From JAXMHB01 sp046346965 (GTDB lineage Bacteria > Pseudomonadota > Gammaproteobacteria > Xanthomonadales > SZUA-5), in assembly GCA_046346965.1 (NCBI GenBank), contig JAXMHB010000002.1, forward strand, positions 1-64,000: 64,000 nt of DNA, read 5' to 3'. The notes beneath the pieces are model-generated. The model did not search any database, was not told the DNA's origin, and saw only the letters and a list, made by a program, of their open reading frames with translations. Positions 24,138-34,600 of this stretch are shown here, one piece after another. Positions within the stretch are counted from its first letter, which is position 1; every line of letters starts with the position of its first letter. Both the position numbers and the translations under genes were made by a program.

Positions 24138-27107
24138 ATGCGGACGAGGGTTTGGCTGGGTCTGGGGCTGGCGCTGGCGGCCAGTGTGGATGCGCGCAGC
24201 ACGCGGACCGAGCCGGAGGCGCGTTGGCAGGCCTGGGAGCAGCATCAGGCGCTGCAGCAGAGCAGCTGGTTCGGCGGTCTGCAGTGGCGCCCGATCGGCC
24301 CCACCGTGCAGGGCGGGCGGGTGGTCGATATCGAGGTGCACCCGAGCCACCCGTACACCTTCTACGTGGCTTATGCCTCGGGCGGCGTCTGGAAAACGCG
24401 CAACAACGGCGTCAGCTTCGAGCCGCTGAGCGACGGTTTGCCGACGATGATCTCGGGCGACATCGCGATCGACCCGCAGGCCCCGGAGACGGTGTGGGTA
24501 GGCACTGGCGAGCCCAATGCCTCGCGCTCTTCCTACTCGGGTCTGGGCGTCTTCGTCAGCCGCGACGGCGGCCAGCATTTCGAGCACGCCGGCCTGACCG
24601 GCGCCGATCGCATCGCCCGCATCAAGGTCGATCCCGGCAATTCCCAGCGCGTGTTTGCGGCCGTGCAAGGGCCGCTGTACACGGCCGGCGGCATGCGCGG
24701 CATCTATCGGACCGACGACGGCGGGCGCAGCTGGAAGCAGGTGCTGGCGGGCCCGAACGAATGGACCGGCGCCAGTGATCTGGTCCTTGATCCCAGCGAT
24801 CCGCAGACGGTGTACGCAGCGCTGTGGGATCGCCAGCGTCGCCCCTGGGACTTCGTCGATGCCGGCGTCGGTTCCTCGGTGTACAAGAGCACCGACGGCG
24901 GCGATACCTGGACGCGTCTGGACCAGTTTCCGCAAGGCGAGCACGTCGGCCGTATCGGGTTGACCATCTCGGCTGCCAATCCGCGCCGCATTTACGCCGG
25001 CATCGACAACCAGAGCAAGCTCAGCGAGGCCGAGCGCGATCCCGGCGACAGCCCGCTGTCGCTGCCGCGCTTGCGGACCATGGACAAGGACGAGTTCCTG
25101 CGCCAGGACCCGGAGGCAGTCGAGCAGCTGGTGCGCGCACTCGACATGGACATCAGCATCAGCGGCGCCAGTCTGAGCGCCCGCATCAAGTCCGGTGAGC
25201 TGACCATGGACGGCTTGCGCAAGCGCATCCTGGAGCTCGATCCGGAAGCCTTCGAGCCCGAGGTGCGGGCGCTCGAGGTCTGGCGTTCCGACGACGCCGG
25301 CGCCAGCTGGACGCGCGTCAATCGGGAGCTGATCCGCGACTTCACCTACACCTACGGCTACTACTTCGGCGAGATCAAGGCCGCCCCGGACAACGCCGAC
25401 CGCGTCTACGTGCTGGGCCTGCCGACGGCGGTCAGCGAGGACGGCGGCGTCACCTGGAGCGGGCGCACCAATGCCCCGGCGGTGCACGTCGACCACCACG
25501 CCTGGACCATCGATCCGCAGCATCCCGAGCGCATCCTCAACGGCAATGACGGCGGCGTCGATGTCAGCTACGACGGCGGCGCCACCTGGCTCAAGCTCGA
25601 CGCCCAGGCGGTCGGTCAGAGCTACGCCGTGGCGGTCGACATGGAGGAGCCCTACAACGTCTACACCGGTCTGCAGGACAACGGCACCTGGAAGGGCCGC
25701 AGCACGATCGATCTGTCGCAGCCGGGCGGTTTCTGGTCGCAGGGCGGTGATGGCTGGAGCTTCCTGAACGGCGGCGACGGCATGCAGATACAGGTCGACC
25801 CGCGCGACAGCAGCGTGGTCTACACCGGCTTCCAGTTCGGCAACTATCGCCGCGGTGGCCGCGACGGCGGCGAGGTGCGCGCGCGGGCGCTGTGGGACGA
25901 GCCGCCGCTGCGCTACAACTGGAACACGCCGGTGCTGCTGTCGCCGCACAACCCGGACGTGGTCTACATGGGCGCCAACCGCCTGTATCGCTCGATGGAC
26001 CGCGGCCACCACTTCACGCCGATTTCCGGTGACCTGACTCGCGGCAAGCGCGCCGGCGATGTGCCGTTCGCGACGCTGACGACGATCAGCGAGTCGCCGC
26101 GCGCCTTCGGCCTGCTGGCGGTGGGCAGCGACGACGGCATGGTGTGGATCAGCGAGGACGGTGGCGCAGCGTGGCGCGAGGCCACGCGCGGTTTGGTACG
26201 CGATCGCTGGGTCAGCCGCGTGCAGCTGTCGGCGCATGAACGCAAGCGCGTCTACCTGAGCCTGAACGGCTATCGCGATGACGACATGAGTGCCTACGTC
26301 TACGCCAGCGAGGACCTCGGCAAGACCTGGCGCTCGATCGCGGCGGGCTTGCCGGCAGAGCCGGTCAATGTGGTGCGCGAGGACCCGGTCAATGCGGACC
26401 TTTTGTACGTGGGCACCGATCGCGGCGTTTACGTGTCGATCGACCGCGGCCAGTCGTGGCAGGCGCTGCAAGCCGGACTGCCGAATGTGCCGGTGCACGA
26501 TCTGGTGGTACATCCGCGTGATCGCGAGCTGGTAGCGGGCACCCACGGTCGCAGCGTCTGGATCGTCGATGTGCTGCCGCTGCAGGATCTGACCGCCGAG
26601 GTGCGCGCCAAGGCGGCGCACTGGTTCTACGTCGCCGAGGTCGACTACGAACGCGGCTGGCGCGCGCGCCCGGATCGCTGGTTCGGCCATAACGAGCAGC
26701 CGTCCAAGGCGGTGCTGACCTACTGGGCGGCGGAGGCCGGCAAGGGCACGCTCAAGGTGCTGGACAGCAAAAAGCAGGTGGTGCGCGAAATCGCGCTCGA
26801 CGCGGCGCGTGGCATCAATCGCTACGAGTACGATCTCAAGGTCGATCCGACGCTGGGCGTAGCGGCGGAGGCGGCGCGTATCGCCGAGGCCGACAAGGAC
26901 GCCAAGGAGCCCAAGACTGAGGGTGCGCTGGCGCGCACGCCGCTGGCGGAAGCGCTGCGTCTCGGTTTCCCGCCGTACATTACGCCCGGCGATTACACGC
27001 TCGTGCTGGATCTGGGTGGCGCCAGCGCGGAAACCGCGCTGAAGGTCAACGCACCCAAAGCCAGCGAGCCGCGCGACAAGCCCAAGTTCAAGCTGCGCGG
27101 GCGCTGA
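24138..27107 (+). CDS. Exported BNR/sortilin-like beta-propeller protein
   Basis: 989 residues with a short signal peptide (to about SVDA). It is made of BNR/Asp-box repeats of the type S-x-D-x-G-x-x-W (VFVSRDGGQHF, IYRTDDGGRSW, VYKSTDGGDTW, VYASEDLGKTW, VYVSIDRGQSW), as in sortilin/Vps10-like and xyloglucanase-like propellers. An insertion of about 90 helical residues sits between propeller parts (near 310-370). These proteins are often called glycosyl hydrolases, but I see no clear catalytic residues. The start is the ATG at 24138 with GGGAG upstream; a GTG one codon earlier is too close to it. Convergent with bioH, eight bases apart. Confidence 0.75.
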   Translation: MRTRVWLGLGLALAASVDARSTRTEPEARWQAWEQHQALQQSSWFGGLQWRPIGPTVQGGRVVDIEVHPSHPYTFYVAYASGGVWKTRNNGVSFEPLSDGLPTMISGDIAIDPQAPETVWVGTGEPNASRSSYSGLGVFVSRDGGQHFEHAGLTGADRIARIKVDPGNSQRVFAAVQGPLYTAGGMRGIYRTDDGGRSWKQVLAGPNEWTGASDLVLDPSDPQTVYAALWDRQRRPWDFVDAGVGSSVYKSTDGGDTWTRLDQFPQGEHVGRIGLTISAANPRRIYAGIDNQSKLSEAERDPGDSPLSLPRLRTMDKDEFLRQDPEAVEQLVRALDMDISISGASLSARIKSGELTMDGLRKRILELDPEAFEPEVRALEVWRSDDAGASWTRVNRELIRDFTYTYGYYFGEIKAAPDNADRVYVLGLPTAVSEDGGVTWSGRTNAPAVHVDHHAWTIDPQHPERILNGNDGGVDVSYDGGATWLKLDAQAVGQSYAVAVDMEEPYNVYTGLQDNGTWKGRSTIDLSQPGGFWSQGGDGWSFLNGGDGMQIQVDPRDSSVVYTGFQFGNYRRGGRDGGEVRARALWDEPPLRYNWNTPVLLSPHNPDVVYMGANRLYRSMDRGHHFTPISGDLTRGKRAGDVPFATLTTISESPRAFGLLAVGSDDGMVWISEDGGAAWREATRGLVRDRWVSRVQLSAHERKRVYLSLNGYRDDDMSAYVYASEDLGKTWRSIAAGLPAEPVNVVREDPVNADLLYVGTDRGVYVSIDRGQSWQALQAGLPNVPVHDLVVHPRDRELVAGTHGRSVWIVDVLPLQDLTAEVRAKAAHWFYVAEVDYERGWRARPDRWFGHNEQPSKAVLTYWAAEAGKGTLKVLDSKKQVVREIALDAARGINRYEYDLKVDPTLGVAAEAARIAEADKDAKEPKTEGALARTPLAEALRLGFPPYITPGDYTLVLDLGGASAETALKVNAPKASEPRDKPKFKLRGR

Positions 27108-27114
27108 GCCCGGT

Positions 27115-27879
27115 TCACGCCGAAGGCAGGCGCGCGTGGAGGCGGTGGATCGCCTCGGCGACGCGCGCCGGCTGGCTCAGGAAGGGCGCGTGGCCGGCGC
27201 GCTCGATCATCAGGAACTCGCCGCTGCACAGTGCGGCGGCGGCGCGCATGCCGGCGCTCGGCACCAGGCGGTCGTGCTGGCCGGCGATCCACAGGCTGGG
27301 CAGGCGCAAGTCCCCGAGTTCGGCGCGCAGATCGGTGCTGGCCAGCATGTGCAGGCCGTCGCTGAGCACTGCGGGATCGCCCGGCGGCCGCTCGGCCAAA
27401 CGCCGGCGCAACCAGCGGATCTCGGCGCGCGCCTGGGCATCACCGTGCACTTCCAGCGCCAGGAAGCGCTCGATGGTGGCGCGGTAGTCGCGCGCCAGAT
27501 CGCGCGCAAACTGCTCGAACACCTGCACCGGCACTGCCCCCGGCCAGTCCGGCGCCACCACGAAGCGCGGGGTGGCCGCCACCGCCACCAGGGCGCGTAC
27601 GCGATCCGGTGCATCGATCGCTGCGCGTTGCGCGATCAGCCCGCCGAGCGACCAGCCCAGCCACACGGCGGGCGGCAACTGCGCCAGCAAGCGCTCGCTG
27701 ATCGCGTGCAGCGCGAAGCCGTCCCGCTCATCGGACAAACCATGGCCCGGCAAATCCACCACATAGCAGCGGTAGTGCGCGGCCAGTACCTCGACCAGCG
27801 GCGCGTAGACGCCGCCGTGCATGGCCCAGCCGTGCAGCAGCACCAGCGGCGCGCCATCACCGATCACGTCGACATGCAT
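27115..27879 (-). CDS. bioH: Pimeloyl-[acyl-carrier protein] methyl ester esterase
   Basis: Hydrolyses the methyl ester of pimeloyl-ACP, closing the early branch of biotin synthesis; cytoplasmic. 254 residues (E. coli 256). Marks: LVLLHGWAMHGGVY, VDLPGHGLSD, WLGWSLGGLIAQ with the nucleophile Ser in G-W-S-L-G, RFLALEVHG in the lid, QHDRLVP with the Asp and GHAPFLSQP with the His, all as in E. coli BioH. No other bio genes are nearby. It is divergent from the sugar dehydrogenase gene with 148 bases between, which must hold both promoters. Confidence 0.88.
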   Translation of the reverse strand: MHVDVIGDGAPLVLLHGWAMHGGVYAPLVEVLAAHYRCYVVDLPGHGLSDERDGFALHAISERLLAQLPPAVWLGWSLGGLIAQRAAIDAPDRVRALVAVAATPRFVVAPDWPGAVPVQVFEQFARDLARDYRATIERFLALEVHGDAQARAEIRWLRRRLAERPPGDPAVLSDGLHMLASTDLRAELGDLRLPSLWIAGQHDRLVPSAGMRAAAALCSGEFLMIERAGHAPFLSQPARVAEAIHRLHARLPSA

Positions 27880-28027
27880 GCCTGAGTCTCCCGGACAGGG
27901 CGGCACACCATACGCGCTGGCAGCGCCGCCGCGGGATGCGCCCCGCATGCTTTCGCGCCCCGCTTCACACCCGCGGCGGCGGCCAGCCGTTATCCTGCGG
28001 ACCTTCACGCCGGTACTGAGGTGTTCC

Positions 28028-29371
28028 ATGTTGCGGTCGACTTGTTTCGCTATCGGGTTATTGCTCTGCGGCGCCGCCGGCGCGCAGACGCCGCCCGCCG
28101 ATCTCACGCTGACCCAGGTTGGCGGCAATCTGACGCAGCCGGTGGCGGTGCGCCATGCCGGCGACGACAGCGGACGCCTGTTCGTGCTGGAAAAGCGCGG
28201 CGTCATTCAGTTGATCAAGAACGGCGTCATCCAGGCCACGCCTTTCCTCGATCTGCGCGCGCAGCTGCCCTTTGGCGGCGGCATCCCCTCACAGGGCGAT
28301 GAGCGCGGTCTGCTCGGGCTGGCGTTTCACCCCAACTACGAGCAGAACGGCATCTTCTTCGTCTCGCACACGCAAACCGACGGCCGCCAGGGCATCGCCC
28401 GCTATCAGGTGTCGGCCGGCAATCCGGATGTGGCCGACCCGGCCAGCCGCACGCTGATCATTGCGCTCAACGATCCCGCCAGTAATCACAACGGCGGCGA
28501 TATCGTGTTCGGCCCCGATGGCTATTTGTACTACTCGATGGGCGATGGCGGCCCGCAGAACGACCCGAATGGCTTCGCCCAGTGCCTGTGGCGCAAGCCG
28601 CAGGACAACGATCCCACCAACTGCGCGCCGGGCAGCGGCACCAACTACGCGCTGCTGGGCAAGATCATGCGTCTGAATGTGGACCAGAGCACCGCCAGTG
28701 CCGGCGCCGAGATGTGCGGCGTCACCACCGGTCAGCCGGCCAATTATGCGATTCCGGCCGACAACCCCTTTGTCGGCAGCAGCAATACCTGCGACGAGAT
28801 CTACGCCTACGGCATGCGTAATCCCTGGCGCATCAGCTTCGATCGCGTCACCGGCGATCTGTACGTGGGCGACGTTGGCCAGAACACCTGGGAAGAGATC
28901 TCGGTGATCCCGGCCGGCGTCAAGGGCGCCAACATGGGCTGGCGCTGCTTCGAGGGCACCAGTGTGTTCAACGCCACCGGCCCCTGCAATCCGGCGCCCG
29001 CCTCCATCGCGCCGTTCCAGACCTACCAGCACGCCAGCGTGCCGGCCGGCTTCCGCTGCTCGATCAGCGGCGGCTATCGCTATCGCGGCCCGATCCAGGG
29101 TTTGCGCGGTGTCTATGTGTACGGCGACTACTGCACCGGCGAGGTGTTTTTCGCCACCCGCGCCGCCAACGGCAGCTGGAGCGGTCCGCTCGCCAGCCCA
29201 ACACTGTGGCAGGACACGCCGCACAGTGTGGTCGGCTTCGGCGAGGACGAAGCCGGCAACCTGTACCTGATCAATCAGCCATCGACCGCGGCCAACGGCA
29301 GCGTGCTGCGTTTCAGCTCGGCCAGCGAGAACTCCGCGATCTTCGAGTACGGCATGGAAGGCGGCGGCTGA
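28028..29371 (+). CDS. Secreted PQQ-dependent sugar dehydrogenase-like protein
   Basis: 447 residues with a signal peptide (MLRSTCFAIGLLLCGAAGAQ). The fold is the six-bladed propeller of soluble PQQ-dependent aldose dehydrogenases: GGNLTQPVAVRHAGDDSGRL, DERGLLGLAFHPNY, HNGGDIVFGPDGYLYYSMGDGG, YAYGMRNPWRISFD and GDVGQNTWEEI are family blocks. Several cysteines suit an exported protein. The C-terminal IFEYGMEGGG looks like a variant of the NGFE-like tag on other secreted proteins here. ATG 28028 has GAGGTG upstream. Whether it binds PQQ and which sugar it oxidises are not visible. Confidence 0.85.
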   Translation: MLRSTCFAIGLLLCGAAGAQTPPADLTLTQVGGNLTQPVAVRHAGDDSGRLFVLEKRGVIQLIKNGVIQATPFLDLRAQLPFGGGIPSQGDERGLLGLAFHPNYEQNGIFFVSHTQTDGRQGIARYQVSAGNPDVADPASRTLIIALNDPASNHNGGDIVFGPDGYLYYSMGDGGPQNDPNGFAQCLWRKPQDNDPTNCAPGSGTNYALLGKIMRLNVDQSTASAGAEMCGVTTGQPANYAIPADNPFVGSSNTCDEIYAYGMRNPWRISFDRVTGDLYVGDVGQNTWEEISVIPAGVKGANMGWRCFEGTSVFNATGPCNPAPASIAPFQTYQHASVPAGFRCSISGGYRYRGPIQGLRGVYVYGDYCTGEVFFATRAANGSWSGPLASPTLWQDTPHSVVGFGEDEAGNLYLINQPSTAANGSVLRFSSASENSAIFEYGMEGGG

Positions 29372-29401
29372 GCCCCCGCCTCTGGTCGCCCGGGCTGACG
29401 G

Positions 29402-29958
29402 TCAGGGCCGATCCAGGGAAATCCGGTACAGCAGACCCGGCGTGCCGCCCAGGCACGCCGGCTTGACAAATTCTCGTATCAGCACGCCGCGCTGGGCCCG
29501 GATGACTCGCTGCGAGGCGATGTTGGCGGGGTCGCACGTCAGATCGACGTAGGGCAGCCCGAGCGCGCGTGCCTCAGGCAGGATCTGCGCCAGCGCCGCA
29601 TGGGCTAGCCCAGCCGGCGTTTCCACGGCACCACGCCGTATCCGATATGACCCAGGCAATACGGCGGCAACTCGGCGCTGCCCGGCTGCCAGCGCAGTCG
29701 GATTGCGCCACAGAACTCGCCATCCCACAGCCAGCGCTGCAGACCTGGCAGCTGAGCGACCTGGCTGCCGTCCGGTAGCGTCAACGACGCCCCGCCGACA
29801 TGGTCCTCCAGGCTGGCCAGATAGGCATCGGCATCCGCCTGCAGGCGATCCAGCGCCTCGGCGGCCGCCTGCGCGCCGCGTAGATCCAGCGACCAGCCCC
29901 GGCGCAGCGCCTGCGCGTGGCTGGGCAGATAGGGCAGGGCGGGACGTACCAGCTGCAT
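29402..29958 (-). pseudogene. GNAT-family N-acetyltransferase gene with frameshift
   Basis: Two frames together make one GNAT acetyltransferase. The first, from ATG 29958 (MQLVRPALPYLPSH, with GAGGAT upstream), runs through DGEFCGAIRLRW and GHIGYGVVPWKRR and then hits a stop at about 29605. The second frame continues directly with AGLAHAALAQILPEARALGL and DPANIASQRVI, the end of motif A and motif B of the acetyl-CoA fold. The break is within about 29613-29619 (GCCGGCG); adding one base there would join WKRR to AGLAHA. Either a recent inactivating deletion or a sequencing error. Substrate unknown. Confidence 0.8.
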
Positions 29959-30181
29959 CGGTTTGATCCTCGGTGACGGCTGCATGTTCTCCCGCCCCTG
30001 GAATTGCCCGCAAGCGCCTGGTCCGCATGGCTCACACCGGCGCAAGCAGAGGCTGGGATCTTGCTGCCGTTGCCGGATTTGATCGCTGACGCGCGCAGTC
30101 CAGCCTTTGGCGCGCCCGTGCTAACGGCGGCGGCGCGCGCTGGCATGCAATGGCGCCCAGCAATCAGCAGGAGGCGCGGAT

Positions 30182-31549
30182 ATGGGTGGGCGACGATGGC
30201 GAGGGTTGTGGTGGGTCGTGCTGCTGGGCGCCGGGCCGTTGCCGGCTGCGGTGTACACGGTGGGGGCCGCTGGTGGCTACGGCAGTGTGCAGGCAGCGGT
30301 GGATGCGGCCAACGCGCTGCCGGGTGCGCACGAGATCCGCATCCGGGCGCAAACCGTCAGCGGCGACACGACGATCAACCTTGCCGCCGGCGTGACCGAG
30401 CTACGGATCAGCGGCGGCTGGAATGCCAGCTACACGGCGCAGACGGTCAACTACGCCGAGCCCGGTGCGACCCGTCTGTCGGGCGCCGGGCTCGGCACCA
30501 CGCTGCTGCTGAGCTATGCCGACGCCCGCGTGACGATCGACAATCTGCGTATCGAGGACGGCGCCGGGATGGATGCCGCTGGCGGTCTCGATGCCAGCGT
30601 CGGCGGGCTGGGTACGCTGCAGGTGCAAGCGGTGATCGTGAGCGGCAACAGCGCCCAGGCCAGCCAGGCGGCCGCCGGTGTGCGCGTGGTTGCCGCCGGC
30701 AGCGCCCAGGTGCTGCTGCGCGATTGCGCGCTGGAAGCCAACACCCTGGTCGGCAGCACCGGCGCCCGCGGTGCCGCGCTGTACGCGCTGACCGACGCCA
30801 ACGTGCAGCTGCAGATCGAGCGCTGCAGCGTCACCGGCAACAGCGCCGGCACGCTGAGCGGGCAGGCGCATTCAGCGCTGTACCTGAACGCCAATGGCAG
30901 CAGTGTGATTCGACTGGCGCAGTCGGACATCGGCGGCAATGTTGCCAATGGGCTGAGCGCCGGGGCCAGCGTCTTTGGCCTCGCGACCCAGAGCGCGCAG
31001 ATCCTGGTCGAGGGCGTGGGGGTGATTCAGAACACCCATCCCGATGCCAGCAGCGGGCTGCGCACGCAGGTCTATCTGTCGGCCTCGGACCTCGCGCTGG
31101 TGCGCCTCAGCGACAGCCTGCTGGTGCGCGGCCCAGGTGCCGGCGCGACCGTGCAAGCGGCGGCCGGCGCCACCGCTCGGGTCACCAACCTCACCGTTGC
31201 CGACCACGCCGGCGCCGGCGTGCTGCTCTCCGGTGCCGGCACGCGCAGCGCCTACAACAACATCCTGCACGGCAATGCGCTGGGGTCGATTCTCGACACG
31301 CCCACGCTGGGCCATAACCTCGGCAGCGATCTCGGTGCCGCCGATCCCCAGTTCGTCAACGCTGCCGCGTTGGAGTACACCGTGCAGGCAGGCTCGCCGG
31401 CGATCGACCAGGGACTTGCCAGTCCACCTGGCGGTCTGGGAACGCTGGATGTGCTCGGCACCGCGCGGGTGCAGGGCACGGCGGTGGACATCGGCGCCTA
31501 CGAGCGTGCGGTGATCGTCGACGCCATCCATGCCAACGGATTCGAGTAG
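30182..31549 (+). CDS. Secreted right-handed beta-helix protein with NGFE tag
   Basis: 455 residues with a signal peptide (about 1-22). The body is a parallel beta-helix of the polymorphic-outer-membrane-protein type: short strands with repeated N and G turns (VSGNSAQAS, VTGNSAGTLSG, GLGTTLLLSYADARVTIDNL). Near the end, LEYTVQAGSPAIDQG and GTAVDIGAYE match the choice-of-anchor Q region. The last residues, DAIHANGFE, form the tag shared with other exported proteins in the window. ATG 30182 has GGAGG seven bases upstream. Role unknown; surface adhesion or carbohydrate binding are guesses. Confidence 0.75.
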   Translation: MGGRRWRGLWWVVLLGAGPLPAAVYTVGAAGGYGSVQAAVDAANALPGAHEIRIRAQTVSGDTTINLAAGVTELRISGGWNASYTAQTVNYAEPGATRLSGAGLGTTLLLSYADARVTIDNLRIEDGAGMDAAGGLDASVGGLGTLQVQAVIVSGNSAQASQAAAGVRVVAAGSAQVLLRDCALEANTLVGSTGARGAALYALTDANVQLQIERCSVTGNSAGTLSGQAHSALYLNANGSSVIRLAQSDIGGNVANGLSAGASVFGLATQSAQILVEGVGVIQNTHPDASSGLRTQVYLSASDLALVRLSDSLLVRGPGAGATVQAAAGATARVTNLTVADHAGAGVLLSGAGTRSAYNNILHGNALGSILDTPTLGHNLGSDLGAADPQFVNAAALEYTVQAGSPAIDQGLASPPGGLGTLDVLGTARVQGTAVDIGAYERAVIVDAIHANGFE

Positions 31550-31566
31550 GTGCGCCGGCACTGAAG

Positions 31567-31595
31567 GACCCGGAAGCGCCGTGCGCTTCCGGGTC
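31567..31595. terminator. Bidirectional hairpin between convergent genes
   Basis: GACCCGGAAGCGC pairs perfectly over 13 bp with GCGCTTCCGGGTC around a CGT loop. It lies between the stops of the beta-helix gene (31549) and the VIT/VWA gene (31603). There is no T run on either side, but the position and perfect stem fit a shared terminator. Confidence 0.65.
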
Positions 31596-31602
31596 GCCCG
31601 CA

Positions 31603-34600
31603 TCAGCTGCCCACTTTGAAGCGACCGATCTCGATGGTCTGGCTGCCGCTCTCCAGGCGCCGCGTGGTGGCTACGCGCTCGCTGTCGGCGGTGCCAAAGC
31701 GCGTCTGGAACTCCAGTTGCACGGTTACCGGGCCGGTCAGGCTCTGTCGGCGGTCGCCGAAGTAGTTCGCCAGCACGACGTAGGTGCCCGGCAGCGGGCG
31801 CCGGATCGTGTAGACCTCGGGGCCGTAGCCGCCGGTGAAGTCACGGCTCATGTGGCCGCCGGTGCGCGTGCGCGGCTGGCTGTAGACGGCCTTGTCGCCG
31901 CTGGGATCGACTACCCACAGGTCGATATCCGTGTTGTCGGCATCCCAACTGAGCACCACGCGCAGGCCCACGGCGACCGGATCGAGCAGGCGCGGGTCGA
32001 TCGCCAGCTTGGACAGATCGACCTCGCCGGCCTTGGCGCGCGCCAGGATGTCGTTGAGCTCGTGCAGCACGATCAACTCGATGTCCGGGAAGCGGCCGTG
32101 CCACTCGCCGGTGGCGACCTGCCACAGCAACTCGACCGCACGCTGCCGATCCGGCGTGTCCTGGCGCGCCAGCGCCAGCGCCAGATCGCGATAGCTCTGC
32201 GGTTCCTCGCCGCGCTGGCGCAGCGCGCGCTCGAACAGGGGCACCGCCAGCGCGTGTTCTTCCCACTGCGACAGCCGGTAAGCCAGCACGCGGATCAGCG
32301 CGGTGTTCTCGGTATCGAGCTCAGCCAGGTTCGACAGCACGCGCAGCGCCAGTCGCGGCTGGCGCGCTTCGCCGCGCAGGTAATCGGCGACGTCCATGAA
32401 GTAGGTAGGCGTGCCGGCGTACTGATCGCGCGCGGCCAGATAGGCGGCGTACGGATCGCGTGCGGCGCGGATGTCGGCCAGATAGGGCGCGTCGGGGTTC
32501 CAGCCGCTGAGCTCGATGCTGGCTTTCAGCGTACTGACCTCGTTCTGCGCGACCGCTGGACTGGCATCGCCGTCCTGCTTGGCCTCCTCGCGCGCGGCGC
32601 CGGCGCGCTCGGCGACGCTGCCGGCGACCATCGCGGGCTCGGCCGGTGCTGCGGGCGCGGCGCTGGCGGGCATGGGCGGCGGCGACGGCGCCGGACGCGC
32701 GAGCTCGGCCTCGGGCGCGGCCTCGCCTACCACGGGAGCGTCATCGCGCCCACTGATCGCGTCGGCCCGCGCGCTGGCGTTTGCGTCCACCGGACCGGCG
32801 ACCGCCGGCAATGCCGCGCGGCGCGCGCGCAGCGCTTCGATCGCCAACACCACGCTGGCCGCCTCGCGTTCCCAGCGCGGGCGAGCGGCCTCATCGGCGG
32901 CCTCGCTCAGCCAACTCGCGGCCAGCGCCTCGGCGCGTTTGGCCAGCGCTGCTGCGTCCTGGCGTCCGGCTTTCCACGCTTTGTCGTCGATGTCCGGCCA
33001 CGCGGCCAGCTCGGCCTGCGCCATCGGCACCAGCACCGTCTCGACGCCCGGATATTGCGCCGCGTGGTAGTCGCGGAATTCCTGCCAGCGTTGCCGCAGC
33101 GACTCGATGCGCGCCTGCTTGTCGGGGTCCACGGCCAGCTTCGGCTGTGCCTCGATCAGCCGCCGATACTCGGCCGCCAGCGCGGGCTCGCGCGGTTCCA
33201 CGCGATAGCGCACATAGTCCTCGATGCGGTCCAGCACCAATAGCGAAGTGCCGCTGGTCACGACGCTGTAGCGCTTGCCTAGCGCGTTGATGGCGGCCTC
33301 ATCGGGTACCGGCGCGGCATTGAGTTCGGCGATCCACGCCTGCGCCCACAGCTGATGCACGCTGTGCGCCAGTTCGGGTGTCGGCAACGGCTCGCTGCCG
33401 GTCTGAATCACGCGTTCCACACGCTGACCGCTGCCGTCGCCGAAGCGCAGCACCAGCTCGCTGCGTCCGCGGCATTGTGCGGACAGCGTCAGGCGGGCCT
33501 CGACCGGCGTCGGTGCTGCCGGACTGATCGAGCGGCATTCGCCTTTGCGCGCCTTGGCCTCCAGCAGCCGCCAGCTGCGCTGGCCGAGCAGGGTCGCCGC
33601 CGTCTCCGGCGCGGTGTCGGCCAGATCGATCACGAGACCGCCGCCGGCGCGCGCCAGTCGCGTCAGGCGGGCGTGGTCGGCTTGCTGCGCAGCCAGCAGC
33701 ACATGCACCGGCGGACGCTGGCCGGCAGGGCCCTGCAACTGGGGTTCGGACGGGCCGAAATTGCTCAGGCCATCGCCGACGATCAGGATCTGGTCGACTT
33801 TGCCGACCCGCAGCAGATCGATGGCGCCGTAGCTGCTGCCGCCATCGAGCGGCAAGGCCGCAATCGCGGCCAGCAGCGCGCTGGCATCGCCGTGGTGGAT
33901 GGGAAACAGCGCCGGGGCGTCGGCGTCGTTGCGGAAGGCCACCAGCACCACCTCGACCTCACCCAGCGACTTCAGGTACGCGGCGAGCGCCGCCTGCTCA
34001 CGCTCGCGCTGGCGCTGCTGCGCACTGGCCGAGGCATCGTAGTAGAGCGCGATGCGTTTGGGTTTGCCGGTCGCGAGCTGGTTGGGGCGGCCGCTGTCGG
34101 TGATCGCAATCACGCTGCGCCAGGCCGGATCAAGCGGGTCGGCGGCCTCGATCTGCGCCGGGCCTGCGCTGCGCGGCACCTGGAAGGCCAGTTCGCGTTC
34201 GGGGCGGATGTGCTCGCGCGTGAATTCGCTGATCCAGGCGGCCTGCGACTGCTCGAACTTCAGCGGATTGTCCGCGCTGAGCGCGTCCGGGATCGGCGCG
34301 GATTCGGCCAGCAGCGCCTCGGCGCGCACGTGCAAGCGATCCACTGGCGCCGCAAACTGCATCGGCAGGCGGTAGCGCCAGGCCTGGCCGACCTCGGCCA
34401 TCGTCGCCACCAGATGCAGACGCACGCGCTTGCTGCCCTGGGCCGGGATCGGGTAGAGCCGGGTGCGGAACACATTGCCGGCGGTGATCTCGGCGAGGCC
34501 CGGATCGATGCGCTGGCGCGAGGTGTCTTCGAAGGCGACGCGCGCCGTCTGCTTGTCGACCACGACGCCCTCGCGCATGGCACCGTTCACTTCCAGCGCA

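Noticed and set aside
23970..26690. Very long open frame antisense to the BNR-repeat gene
   Set aside because: In GC-rich DNA the frame opposite a real gene often lacks stops. The sense strand encodes clear Asp-box repeats; the antisense product has no domain.
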